DNA of 64,000 nucleotides from Poronia punctata (taxonomy: Eukaryota; Ascomycota; Sordariomycetes; Xylariales; Xylariaceae): the NCBI GenBank assembly GCA_022579005.1, contig MU401616.1:1-64000 (forward strand), given 5' to 3'. The first letter of the stretch is position 1; each line of letters starts with the position of its first letter. The notes beneath the pieces were generated by a model that made no database searches, had not been told where the DNA came from, and saw only the letters and a list, made by a program, of their open reading frames with translations. Shown here one piece after another: positions 24,139-36,900 of this stretch. A program made the position numbers and the translations under genes.

Positions 24139-25285
24139 TCACGGACCCGGTATGACCTGGTAAGCAATCCAGGCCTGAAGTGCACTGAGAGCAAGGCCGA
24201 CTATGCCCAAAAGAACAGCGAAAGTTACTCCGATGAGGGTTGCAAGCATCATGTATCTAGCGCCGCTGCGCCTCTGCAGCTGCTCATCAAGCCAGGAGCG
24301 CGGTCGAGGATTGTGGAACTCTTGGTAAAGCTCGTCGGGGCGATCTGCGAGGTAAACGTAGGGGATGTTCTCCTCGCCGGCCGAGCGCAAAGCACCGAAC
24401 TCGAACCGCCCCGTCTCCACGTCGAACTTGTACTTGTCATCCCTGATGAGCGAGTCCAATAGCTTCTTAGCCTTGGCGTCGTGTAGCGGGAACAGGATAT
24501 GCTGTGTCGAGTCTAGCGTTTCGAGTAGCAGCTGCCGTGGAAGTAGAGCACTGTTTGCGTCGTTGGCGAGTCAATTCGTCCCTCGCGCAACTTTCTAGCC
24601 GTCGTGTCGGTATATCATTGCACTAACTGGTCGGATACGTAACGAACCCCTCGGCGATGAAAGGATCGAGACGTTCCCCTTTCGATCGGGACCTCGAGCT
24701 CACCCTGTACCAATTTTCGGATCTGCGACCGACTCGTCACACTTTGTCGCCCTCAGCTGCTCCTGACCAGACGGGGTGCTTCTGCGTTGGGAAGAGATCC
24801 TGCAGGTACTTGCTGAACGGCTCATCGCCTTTCCAACATATCCTCCATGTGCCGTTCTCTAGCCTATCCGGTGACTGGTACAAGGCAGAACAATCCACCA
24901 TAGTTGCTACCTTGACGATGAAGACGACGGCATCTGCCACGGCCTCTTCATTCCGGCATGTTCGTCCCCCGGCCGAGTGCACGACGCCGGAGAAATCCGC
25001 GTACGTCATGGTTGGGCCCGCCTTGAGGCATGATATTGATCGGAAGACGTCACCATGGTTGTTCAGCACCCTGTTGTCCTCCTAGTCTTCCTGGATGTAA
25101 TCGAGGATAAGCGCTTCGTAGAATTGGAAATAGCGCTTCGCCGTTGGTATCCGTGAAGACGCGCATGATCTAGAGAGACAGTCTCGCCCCTTATCGCATC
25201 CTTTGCAGAGTTTCCAAGACCAAAGCACTCCGCCGAGTGCCGCCAGAACGTCGTTGGTGATATCCTCGATTGGTACGGCTGCCAT
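24139..25285 (-). pseudogene. Decayed gene of a fungal membrane-anchored family
   Basis: Two protein-like segments on the minus strand look like one broken gene. The first runs from ATG 25285 to 24737 and is interrupted by a single in-frame TAG at 25084-25082; the frame continues unchanged on both sides (ILDYIQED, stop, EDNRVLNNHGDVF). It includes CSALYQSPDRLENGTWRICW. The second, 24572-24139, is in another frame. It holds LPRQLLLETLDSTQHILFPL, a FEFGALRS segment and a C-terminal membrane helix in SGARYMMLATLIGVTFAVLL, and ends at a stop. From memory this arrangement recurs in uncharacterised fungal proteins with a single C-terminal transmembrane segment and no known function. The roughly 165 bases between the segments match neither, and seem shorter than the family's middle part, so an internal deletion or frameshift is likely. 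An intron could explain the frame change but not the stop. Confidence 0.6.
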
Positions 25286-25769
25286 GAATGAGACGCATCG
25301 TTCGTTTCTCCGGTATAAGGCTCGGTTTCGGCTATGAGGAACAAGATGTGACTGATAGCAACGAATCGCTTCCAGCCTGGTTTATGAGATCACTCACAAA
25401 CCGGGTGTGAATTTCTCTTCGGGCGAGGGTCTTCTTGGATGTAACCATGTTGCTAACACTGCTATCTAATAGGGCCACGGCAGCTATCTACTCAGCCTCA
25501 ATAACACGCCTATCTCGGGTGGCGGTGAGGGAATGGGGTAGAACGGCCCGGGCCAACCCCTGTCCGCATCGTCTTGTGACTGTTTCGCGTTCCAGGCTTA
25601 AAGGTAGACGGATCTCTAATTGAATACCGCTTGACCAGAGCCAAATCAAGCAATTAGTTGGGGCCGACTTTATCATCTACGTTGTTCCGGGCCTAAGGCC
25701 GTTGGCGGGCGAGGTGCTCCAAGTACACGCCACGGCCTTTGTAACCCGCCAGGTCCAGATGGCGCTGTA
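25286..25769. other. Spacer between two decayed genes
   Basis: Short overlapping frames only. It may hold the remains of the 5' part of the minus-strand relic. Nothing can be named. Confidence 0.35.
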
Positions 25770-26928
25770 ATGATTAAGATGGAAAGCCCACTGGGGGCTT
25801 GCGTCTCTACGCTCGGGGGCCTCATCGCCGCTACCAAAGATGGATGCCAGACATTGTACGGCCTGACCGTCTCATTCCAGGGGCGGCAGACCCGGCTGCT
25901 CTTGCGACAGATAGCGAAGACGATTCAGACGAGCACTCGGATTCGGAAGACGAAGGGATTGGTCATGACGGCGCCGCGCACATGGACATAGCCATGGGTA
26001 ATAGTCCCGATATTGAATGCTCAGCACCCACAACAAGCGTCAACCTCGGCGTTGTCGCAGCCCACTCGCCGCAATCGTCTGACCAAGGCTTCCAACTATG
26101 ATTGGGCTCTCATAAACCTATCGGAGAAATTCGTATCAGCTGCCGCGCGGTCCAGCCAGTCAAAATCCCCGAAGATAGCCGAGATCGTTCCTTCTGCACC
26201 AGGGAGGAATGTTGCCGTCATGACTTGGAGAGGCGGCCAGAGGGGCACTTTTAACGGCGGCGGCTTCTAGTCTGTTGATTGTACCGGGCAAGAACCTCGT
26301 AGACACTTACGACTTTGTCCCTGATGTAGAGGGCTGTAAGTATTCTGTGCAAGGAGACGCGCATCCGGAAGGTTTCCGCGGAGAATACCATCTTCGCCGA
26401 CATCGCGAGGAGAAGCATCAAGGCCTGGTGAAAAAGTGGATATGCCATCCCAGACAGCAAGATGGACACGTGATGCTCACGCCCACATAGATCCCAACAT
26501 CGACATTGCAAAGGTACAAATCCCGTTAGACGAGTGCACGTCGTGCAGATCTGGGGAGCAATACGCCGCCTATTACAACGCGATTTTTCATCTACGGGTA
26601 TCACACTTCAACCGCGAGCAACCGACAACAGAATCTCTTAAGGCCTTGGACGAAGGCCGTTTACGTCTCGAGAGATGACACCATCATTCATGACATGGAT
26701 GTCGTCATCGACAATGCATCAGCATCAGCATCTCTACCTCCCGCAGCTGGGAAGGAGACACTGTCCCCGTCCTTCTGGACAGACGAAATCCTACAGGGCG
26801 TTGACGCGAGCATTGCCCTTGCCGTCCCCAATCGCGAGGACGTCTCTTCTTTCCTAGCATCCTATTCCACCTCGTTCTCATTCTCCCAGCGCCAGTCGTC
26901 GTCCACCTTCCCCAAAGGAAATCAGTGA
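25770..26928 (+). pseudogene. Frameshifted zinc-finger-like gene relic
   Basis: Consecutive plus-strand segments continue one protein in changing frames. First comes an acidic DSEDDSDEHSDSEDEG stretch (about 25799-26085). It is followed by ASNYDWALINLSEKF ... APGRNVAVMTWRGGQRGTF (about 26085-26270). The frame then changes to GKNLVDTYDFVPDVEGCKYS with HPEGFRGEYHLRRHREEKHQ (26275 to about 26463). It changes again to DECTSCRSGEQYAAYYNAIF with HLRVSHFN (about 26464-26665), and once more to DMDVVIDNASASASLPPAAG (about 26670-26928). The Cys/His spacing resembles atypical C2H2 fingers of a fungus-specific family; I recall a similar arrangement in a DUF family but cannot confirm it. At least three frame changes without splice-like borders make a functional gene unlikely. 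Confidence 0.6.
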
Positions 26929-27683
26929 ACCTAAACATCCAATCATAAGCATACTTTTTATACTATTTATATTCAAGGCCAGCTCCTTTTTTCGACCTGT
27001 CATAACTTGGCCCAAAATGACAAAAACAGCACACACGCATGTAAGTTGAACTTGGATACTTACTCGCCATCACCAACTAAAATATCGATTTCAGGCTCAT
27101 TATGTATGTAGATACCCCAAGTTAAGTTGGTACATGACAAACTTACCCATCATTTGGAGTAGATATAGGTAGGTACCTTAGACGTTTGTCAGGGTTGTGT
27201 TTGCAAGCAAAGCAATCCTGCAGAAAGTTTATTTCAGGGGCACCCTATCTACCCTATTACTACATTACTTGATATTGTAAGATACGGAAGGAAATTAGAA
27301 TAAATCTAGCGAAGAGCGGTTCCCTACATTATTTAACCTAACCTAGGGTTACCCCCTATTTAAATGAATTCACTCAAATAAATTTGACGTCTTGTATGTA
27401 TATGTATGCTTGGTAGGTAGGTATTATCTAGTAGCCGTATCTAGTACTACTATCAAACATCTTATATAGACGCTCCTTTAAACGTTAGGTACCTACTCAG
27501 TCATTCGTCATCTTTGCTCAGAACCCTTGAATAAAATCGTTGTGTACTTCAATACAAATTGAAAACGGAAAAAAAGCCCCTAACAACACCATGCTAAAAT
27601 GAATATATATATATATATATATATGTCCCAACCGGCAAAAAATCCCTACCGAAAGAGACCAAAAAAGGGAAGAACCTTAGCAA
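26929..27683. other. Spacer with TA repeat
   Basis: Gene-free sequence with several TAGGTA/TACCTA pieces and an (AT)n run at 27603-27624. It holds the 3' flank of the minus-strand transcription factor. Confidence 0.5.
27603..27624. repeat. (AT)n microsatellite
   Basis: Eleven AT units, non-coding. Confidence 0.9.
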
Positions 27684-30600
27684 CTAGCCAAGCCGAGAAT
27701 TGTTCCCTACCATCCTACTCAGAGGTGTCCTATCCCGAGGTTTCTCAATCAGATCGGCGTAGCTCTCGAGCCCGGCACCGATTGCCTTGACGATATCAAA
27801 ACTATGCGACCCCTTGAACGTCTCGGCCCATAGTCGAATGACAGCGGCGGCTAAACGGCGTAGTCTGTTACTATCGTTTATTGCAATGTCCATATTGGAC
27901 GATGCATGGCCGGGAGCACCGCCCGAGAGGGACGGGTCGATTGGCACTGCGAATTCCGTCTCGTCCAGCATCTGACGAAGTGTCTCGAGTATATATCTTT
28001 CCTCGGGCGATGGAGGCGCATCGTTTGGCCCGATCGAAGCAAGAGTCATGAGCCATTTAGATAGTAGAATAGCACATTCGAGGTTACAGACTAGGGTTAT
28101 GTCAATATTACTTCTTTTCGAGTCTAAAAAATGTGGAGCGTTTTTAAAGATAAAGAAAAAAGAAAAAAAAACTTACGTGAATGTTGCATACTCCATTCCG
28201 ACGACTTCCTTCTTGCTACGTAATTAACACCCAACTTGACAAGCATCGACAAGGCATGGATGGCTTGTAAAACGGCTCTGTTAGAGCGCCCGCTCCTGAT
28301 AAGATATGGTGCATCGTGGAAGGCCTGCGCGATCTGCCCCGCATCCCGAGTCTCGAGAGTCCTACTAGGACTCAAATCGGTATATAAACGGATAGAGGCT
28401 AATCTCCACAGCGCTGTTGAATTGTAAGCAACCGGTCCGCCGGGGAACGAGTCCGTCGCACCCTGCGGATTCACTTCGGCAACCCGCGCTTGATGCTGCT
28501 CGAAGCTCATCTGCCAAATGCGTAACGCTTGAAGGCATTCCTCGACGTCGTCTGGCCGTAGTCCACGTGGCGCTTCGAAAGAAGACACCGACGTAAATGA
28601 GGTCTGCTTGAGCAAGAATATGTGTTGAAGCAGAGCATGGATGAGCACATAATTGCCCAGCGAAGACATGTAAGCGGGCGGTCCTTGCTGGGGGCGGCTA
28701 AACAGACGAGCGAAGGCATCCTGCAGGGAAATGTCCATGCTCGGGAACGAATGGCGGGCCTCTTGCCACTGCCAGGCAGTCTCGGCCCTCCATAGCTTCG
28801 ACGAGTGGGGCAGATACAAGTTGAGTTCCGAAGTAAGCAGAAGAGGGGGCATGTTATAGGCAATGCTGCAGAGATTGAAGAAGCAGTAGGTGATGAGTTT
28901 AGTCCGGTTACCACCTTCTATGCGAATCCAGGCCTCCCAGTCAGCCGTCTGGGTCGATTCGGACAGAAAACCCTCCTCCCGTACTAAGAGAGCAAGCAGA
29001 CTTTGCAGGGATATGGCCTCGTGAAGGATGGCCTTGGCACCCCAAAGACCGACAGCGAAAAGCAGTAAGAGTGCTTGGATCGTCTCCATCCGTGATTGGG
29101 GCGTATTCGGAGAACTGGAGGAACGCCACAAGGTTAGCATCTGAGATGGATTATATATGCATGGTGTGATCCCAGGCCACGACTTACTAAGGCTCTCTAT
29201 GAGTATCTTGCGTCACCGGCCTTTCCTGCTGCATGGAGCTGAACGAGTGTCTAAACCCGTGACTCGGAGATGGCCTCGTTGAATGTGGGCTGTAAGCTGC
29301 AGCCGTTGGTAAGAGCCCGTGGATCTCGTGGCTATGCCGGCGTCGAATCTGCTCGAGCGCCACAGACCTCGCGGCGTACCATAGAGCGTTGGACCGGTGG
29401 TTTTCAAACCGGTATTGGGCCCCGACTGCTAAAATGGCCAGCAATAATTCTGGGGCGATATCCGCAGGGGCTATCGTCGGTAGATGAAGAATAGGAAGAT
29501 GTTCGTGGAAACCACTAACATAGCCCTCAAGGAACCGGGTCAAGGTATGCCGCGAAGGAAAGACAAAGTCGTTGGGAAGGACTGAAGAGAACTCGTCCAA
29601 TCTATTTTTTATGACAGTGTGATCCGTGGCAGATACCCTCATAGGCGCCATCCTATTAAGTTCCTCGTGCATCCTACCCGAGCCATCGTTTGGGTCTCGA
29701 GGGTCAGGCGCGAGCGATGGAAATCGAGACGGGAATTGCGACGACGGCTTCGACAAGGCACCTCGTGGCCATAGGCCGACGCCTTGGTCTCCTTCAAAGG
29801 CTTGAGGGAGAAAATGCGACGAGGTTGCGAACTCGTCCATAAAGAGATTGTAATCGTCAAAAGCCGGGGCGGGCCCAGCCTGGCCCGTAATGCCCATCGG
29901 CATGGGTCCCGGATCCGTGTCGCGCCCACGGTCACCGTATGGTATACCTTCATCATAAGACTTGATGCGCGGCATAGCATTGGATGACTGAGATAGGTCT
30001 TGCATCATGGGCTGCAAGGAATTGACTTCATTGGCAGACGCGATTTGGGTCGCCGCGTCCGACAGGAGGTCTAGATTACACGCGCCGGTTCTGGTACTTA
30101 AGCGCGGGTCGGGTTGGAGAGTAGGCACCGGCATCGAAGAGGAGACGGAATCGGAGTGGGAGTGGGAGTGGGAGTGGTAATGTTGCGGCGGATGCGACCG
30201 CGCCATGCCCATCATCTCCGAATCGACATGATTCTCTCCGGGTAGCGGCTGCTGCTGGGTGGCAACACCGGCTGAAGAGGGCTTCCTCGTCCGGTTGCCA
30301 TCCTTCCCGGACCCTTCATTCAGGTGAACGAGCTTCTCGTGGCGAACTAAAAGATCCCTGATGTCCATATAAGCATTATCACCCTTAACGAAGGAGCGAC
30401 GGCGTTCTCAAGACACAATTTCAGAGGGTGGTTGAAAGTCGGTCGCCATCTCCATTTGCGGAACGCTGGAGGGGCGCGAGGGCGGGCGCTTTGCGGCGCA
30501 CAAGAGGGGGGAGGGGCTTGGTGGCGCGGCTTAGGCTAGGTGCGCAGGCCGAGCCGAATAAGAAATGGGGAAGGGGGGGGAGGGAGGAGGAGGAGGAATG

Positions 30601-30934
30601 GAGATGAGCTCGGAGACACGTGCGAGAAGAGAGTTTTTAAAACTGACCTACGACCAAACGTCTTCCCACACCGGGCCCAACCACAGGAGAAGGGTTTCTC
30701 TTTAGTATGAGTCCTCTCATGTCGTTGGACATGCTCCACACGCCTAAATAGGAGTATGCCGTGTGAGTTATATTATCGCGCGCGAGTTGGAGACGAAGAC
30801 GATTTCTCAACATACCTGAAGCGTTTGTCGCAGAACTTGCATGGTAGCGTCTTGGGCTTCTGCTGTTTCCCCTCGATATTCTCGTCAGCAGTCCCGGGGA
30901 CAACCGTGCCCTCTATGGACGGCCGGGATTGCAT
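27684..30934 (-). CDS. C2H2 zinc-finger factor with fungal_trans domain
   Basis: Five exons are read: 30934-30816, 30743-30648, 30357-29188, 29114-28177 and 28090-27684, giving 909 residues. Splicing assembles two adjacent C2H2 fingers: CKFCDKRFRRVEHVQRHERT with H at the end of the first, then CGWARCGKTFGRRDLLVRHE followed by KLVH. Both introns inside this region interrupt an Arg codon (AG|G). A long Ser/Pro/His-rich linker follows, including HSHSHSHSD. The C-terminal half is the fungal-specific transcription factor domain (FLEGYVSGFHEHLPILHLPT, ELLLAILAVGAQYR, CNLECAILLSKWLMTL). The protein is a sequence-specific nuclear regulator; its targets are unknown. The third intron has GCTAAC before CCAG. 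Intron 2, at 290 bases, is long for this genome. ATG 30934 is the first in-frame start; an upstream TTG frame is not used. A further upstream exon cannot be excluded. Confidence 0.9.
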
Positions 30935-33900
30935 TGGAGAAGAGACTTTTTGGGGGGGGAGGTTGGTCAAGATTGGCCCTAGGGTTCAAGGCCCTGTACC
31001 GACACAACTATGGTTGTAGTGCAGAAAGAAGTCACGCAGCACCAGGAAGTGGGGCGAGAAGGGTCGGGTTAACAACCAAGAGTCAGGTTAAGCCGGAAAG
31101 AGAAGCGGCTTGCGGGGGCAAAGTATTGATGGATGAATTCATGAGGGTGGTGGTAGTGGAGGAAGGAGGAGGGAGGAGGACCTATTAGTCGCCTCTGAGA
31201 CTCTGGGCGTGTTCGGCACCTGGCAAAGCAGCATCTGCTTCTTGTCTTGATACCACAACTTGGCACCCGCACACCTCCCTCCCTAAGAAGAGTCGGGGCC
31301 CGTACGAGAGGGGACTGAGCTGGATGTACCGCGCCTTCAAAGTGCACTATGGAGTGAGCGCAGTTTGATAGATAGCAATAGCAGCAGCTGAGTTACAACG
31401 AGTAGGGCTGAGGTTCAACCAGCTTCTGCAGGAAGGTTATGATGATGACGAGGAGGCCGCAAGTACTGACTGGAAGTAGTACAAAGATATATGAAACGCG
31501 TTGATCATTCGGCAGTGAGATGTGCGAATTTGGGAGGTATTGGTCAGATAGCAGAAAGTAACAGCAGATGAAAGATTGTGTGGAGTTGCAGCAGGTCTAT
31601 GGCAATATCTCTCTTCTCCGACTTGTCTTTCCGAGTTATTGCGCACAGGAATAGACACAGGCCAAGTGCCTTGTAGTCTTGTGGTCTTGTTATACCCAGC
31701 AATACGCTGTAATGGAGGCAGAACGCTTAAAAGAAAAACGCCGCGCGCTTGAGCAGACGAAGAAAAATATAACGTGCTATATGGAAATGACTATAGCCAT
31801 CCGCTCTGCGCACAAATGGCTTTGGGAGGTCGAGGTAAACCAGAGATGTTACGGCGGACGTCGCTAGATGATGGGGTTGGGATGAATTTCGGGGTTGGGA
31901 GAGCGCGAGTGAGGAGATGAGGAGAGAAAATGCGGAGATGGGGAAGGCTACGAAAACATGGCCGGGAAGGTTCAAACGAGGAAGTCTGGGGGGCGGGGAG
32001 CGGGTAGCAGCAAACACCCGGGGTAAATCAGACGGTGTCGTCGAATCAGAAACGTCGAAATCCCTAGAGTAAGACCCAATCCTTCTCCGTACCTACTTTT
32101 GATACCTAATCAAGCTCTTTGCTAGGCTCGACTAGTACCTTGGGCAGGACAAGGGTGGGAATTCCCTTCTTTATTACCATATGCCCAACCTAGAGACCTG
32201 GGGCACCTAGGTTAGGTAAGCACCTACAATGGACAATACAGGCCGACTCGTGGTGAACGCGCCACAGGCTCCAAGGTTAGGAATAATACATTGTTTCCTC
32301 CCCTAGATAGTAAATGCGCCTAAATTCTGGTCAAGTTGGATAAGAGATGCAAAAGGTATAAATACCCTAAGGTATGCGGAGAAGGTAAGGAACGCGCCGC
32401 CTAGGTGGCGTTAAGTAAATACTGATGCTCCAAGTATACATGTAGGCACGGTTACCAGCGTCTAATAATTGCAATTATGTGTTTCCTCCAGCTTGATTCC
32501 ACCACATCAAAATAACCTTTAAAACGCATCCTTCTCCGACGCAGAGTTTTTTTACGGTTATTTCTGCCTAACAAGCAAGAGCTACCAGTACCTATCAAAT
32601 TAACGTCAAAGGAAAGCCAGAGCAAATGGATGTTAGCTAAGATGATGCAAGTGGGAGAGGAGGGGGTTGGTAGGTACCTAATCTTTTTCATCGTACAATA
32701 TTATCTTGTACGCTGTACGCATAATAAGAGGCCAAAAACAGCAAGGCAATAATTACAACAGCAAATCAACTTAATGCCACGTTCTTACTGGCTAGTTGCC
32801 CTGCTTGAACCCCATCGCGCTACCTATCTCACATCTCCGCATTGGAGAAAAACGGGCACCCGGTAAAAGTGTGGGGGCGGGGTGACCCAATCGCCTTTTG
32901 CTGCCAACATTGGATAGAATTTTTAATTTAATCTATTAGATGGAGTCCGGGGGATACAACCACCCACAAAGATATATGCGTGTGGTTCCAGCGACTGCTT
33001 AATAGGTGGTCAAAGTCCAAATGCCTTCATAATACCAACATACTTTCAAGATGAGTACGGACACTATTTGATAAATGGTGCGGCGAACTGCATACATCTG
33101 CCTCAACGAACAGAGCGAGCAACACGAGATGTATAATACATATTCTCATACGCTATGACATATATTACCGAACAGCTAAAAGCTAATGAGATAATACCTA
33201 TGAGGAAAGCATTGCACCACTTACCGTATACCATACATTGGGCTTCGCAGTTGGCAAGGCCGTCTATACTCCCAGCAGGTAATTAAATGTAATGTAGACG
33301 TCAAGCCTGATATATTTCAAAGCTTGGCCTCTTTAGGGAGTAAGCTACAAGAAAACGAACCCCCCCTCAGCGGGCAGCTGGCAACTTCCAGAATTATTTT
33401 GCCCTTCCGACTCCATTTAGCAATAATTAGCCGCATAAAAATGTTCATAAGATGGTTTTAACAGTTATCCTTTGAAGGTCGCTCCAAATCGGGGGAAAGC
33501 GCCCCTGCAGTGAGCCGAAGTCTGTGATATATGCTTACCAAGGTACCAAGACTCGCATCTTTTGCCAACAAGATACGTGCTTTTTGACCACTTGTAAGTT
33601 GTGGGGACTACCAAGTTCCGAGCAGGCAAAAAGTCATACATACGGCGGGGCAAATGCACACAGCATGATCCCGGAGCTGAAGAAATGATTATGCTGCATG
33701 CCCAAAGACCTAGCGAATAAAAGTGTTTATCAGCCATAAATGAACCAAAGTTCGTGAAGTCACCTGCCCATTCACTATGCGGTCAGTGCTGCAGAAGAAA
33801 GATGAGAGAGAGGGGCTATTAAAATGTTGCAGCTTCCCTCCTCCCTTAACCCCGCCCCTATTCAATAATACATCTCAGGATGAGACACATTATCGCTAGA

Positions 33901-36900
33901 TGAAACCCCCGTTTCTTTTTGCTTTGTGTGATTATCTTTCTTTCCAAGTAAACTGCCCAGCCACAATCATACAGAATAGCATCTGTAATACGGTATACCT
34001 TAGCAAGAGGCGCAGCAATTACGCATCAGGTAAACGTGAAAACGGTTCAGATATTAATCATAAGATAGTGTTGCCGTATATCACCCCCTAGAATTTTGGT
34101 TTGCATCTAATGGGATCCTTGTGAACCGCCTCGCAGACGGTCACACATGGAAATCCCGAGGGTGGGAAATTCCCGGGGATTGGAGTATGGGTAGAAAAAG
34201 AAGTTGGAGTGCGGAGTACACGCTTGCTTATGTAGCACGTCGTAGTCGTATCACAAAGCGAGTTTCCTGTGCCCAGTGAAGCATGAGCTCTTACATATAT
34301 GGATTAGATCATCTGTGCAATGATAGAGGCTTAATAAGGTCGAGGATCCGGCGACGAACTCCTCTTCCTGTCATGTGGAATGTCATGTTCCGCACGTTTT
34401 ATGCGACTGTATGCACCGGTAATATCTGACAGCTTGCCCATTCCCCGGGCTGCCAAAGACGAAATCCGATGCTTGGATCCAGCGGCTGCAAGCATAATTT
34501 AATCCTGTGGATGGGATAGTAAGTAGTCCAAAAACCGATATGTTAGATCGGTTACGAACTGATGTGACGCCTGTACGGCCCGCTGCACGCAGCATTCAGA
34601 ATGGTACGGTCTGGTTGGATACAAGACGGAACGAGACCGACATCTAGTTTAGCTATCAGCTGGACTGTAACAGTTCCAAGTGCTAATCACAGCTGGCAAA
34701 CTAAAGGTGGAATATTTGTAGATACCCACGTTGTGAGTATCACTAGTCCCTCGTGGAAGGTTTTCGAAGATATGCGAAAATCGAACAGGAGGCGTAAACG
34801 GGGTGCGGAGGAGAGGGCCAAGACGGTTGAATTCAAGCATCAACGCCAAGATATCTGAGATATAGCACAGAATACCCTACTCCAACCAATAACCGGAAGT
34901 TCGAGGGGCGCCTTTACAAACCTGTGAATGGAAACGCTGAGGTAATTGCCACATAATTATTTGACATCGGTCTCATCATACCAAGCCGTGGCTAGTCATG
35001 AACGACTCATTGTTGAAACGAGGCGTTTTGTAGGTGGTTGGGCCTTATACACCCGTCTCGCTGCCGAGTCTCGCCTGGGAAGTTAAGTGCGCAGGTGAAT
35101 GCAATAGGAGGACGGCGGCGAGGTCATCATTTTATTGTATGCTTTCAATAAGCAGCAACTCGGCTGGTGCAACTGACTGAGATTCCTTTCGTAGTCGAGC
35201 AGTAAGGTATCCATCCCCTCGAGTGGCTTGCGACAAACATTTGAAGAAGAGGGAGGCGGAGGGAGCGAGAGAAAAAGGTGTACGAGGTCTTAATACGGTA
35301 GGTATTACTGAGCCAAAACATATGGCATAGGCTTTAGACACTTCTCCAGCCATGTGACGCCCCAGGAGTCCAGGTCATGTCATGTCAGTAAGGTGACGAC
35401 CAAGACATGAAGACATGTGAACCATGTGCTCTCATCTGCAACATAGGCCTGACCGTTAGCACTATTATGATTTATCCTTTCTAACAGTGGAACGTTGCCT
35501 GTAGGTGGCGGGCGGGGACAGCCTATCCACCAGATGAAACGCTGCCATGTTTCTACCCTTCTCTATATGCATCATTGACATAACACGGCATTAAGTTCTT
35601 GTTACCTTAGGAAGGTGCCATGTCGAGGAGTAGAAGGTGGACATCTCACGAGGGATAGAAGAGCCTCAGACTTCCATTTACAGTCTCTCTTGGCCGTTGC
35701 TGCCGAAGTAAAGTAGTGTCGTGGACGGGCAGAAGAAACGGGTCTCCAACAAAGCTGTAAGGATGCGCTATAATGTATTATAATGGGGCTGTGATCTGCA
35801 AAACGTGTGCTAGATGGATCATGAAATCTTGCGACCTTCTCAACCTAGCTTGGATAACTACTGCCAGGAGCGCATTTTCTGGGGCAAAGTTAAAAAAAGA
35901 CGGCAATGCCGCCAACATCAACTATATTCAGAACAGGTATGGAATTAGATGCTTACCTCTAGGTTGTCTAGCAAAACTGAGAAGGAGGCACTGATACATA
36001 CTCCACCGCTATCGGCTGTCGGCTATCGAAGTAATTCTTGCTAGATTTTGAAGACAATTACGCAACGTACTGCGGATACCCTTTCTTCCGGAGTCGAGAG
36101 TTGTTGATTGGATGAGAGCGTATCATGTCGCAAAGCGCTGAAACGTCTCGAAACATTGTCCTATTAGCCCCTATTGGGGCAAGTGAATGGGGAAAGTGCT
36201 TGATTAGTCTGCAACAGAACGCTAAGAATCAAATATGGCAACCTCCGGGGTGCCTGTCCGGGGGCGTCTACAAATCAGTTCACAAGAAGACCTGCCAGAT
36301 CAAACACCCCCTTTGCCCCTCGCAATCAAATACCGTGCAGGGCGTGCCTAATAATAACCCAATTATTCTGCATTTAGGAGTACTCTGCCATGATTTGGTG
36401 TCAGGGTCCGGACAGAACCCAGAAGCGCCACAAAGTACAATCCAATCGGGCCGGCCAAGATGCACATATATGTGTAGAAGCCAGAAAGCAAGGCAAATCA
36501 TGATTTTCAAGTGAAAGAAGACATGTAGTTGAAGACACATGACATGGGGCAGAGAGCCTGACAAGCCACATTGGCAAAAGGAAACATGACATGCATTACA
36601 TATTTTGCACTACCAAAACCACAAAAGGGCCGTGCCTTCTCGGGTCACACCATGCCAGATGTGATAGGTGCCATCTAATAAACGTGTATACGTATACAGT
36701 TGGACGTACAGTGCCTGTCTGCTACCTACCACCAAACCAGGGACTGTTCATATAAGCTACCGTACTGAGGTATAGCAACCGATTGGTGCGCCATCTTTAC
36801 TATGTGTGCCACACACAGTGGCATATCTGCCTACCCTAGGTACGAGTAGGTTACCTACTACTCGTAGACTAACTAGACTACTCAGAAACACTCCTAGCCT

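Noticed and set aside
36125..36514. 129-codon plus-strand frame
   Set aside because: An overlapping minus-strand frame has similar length. There is no domain, leader or splice pattern. Chance frames of this size are expected in 7 kb.
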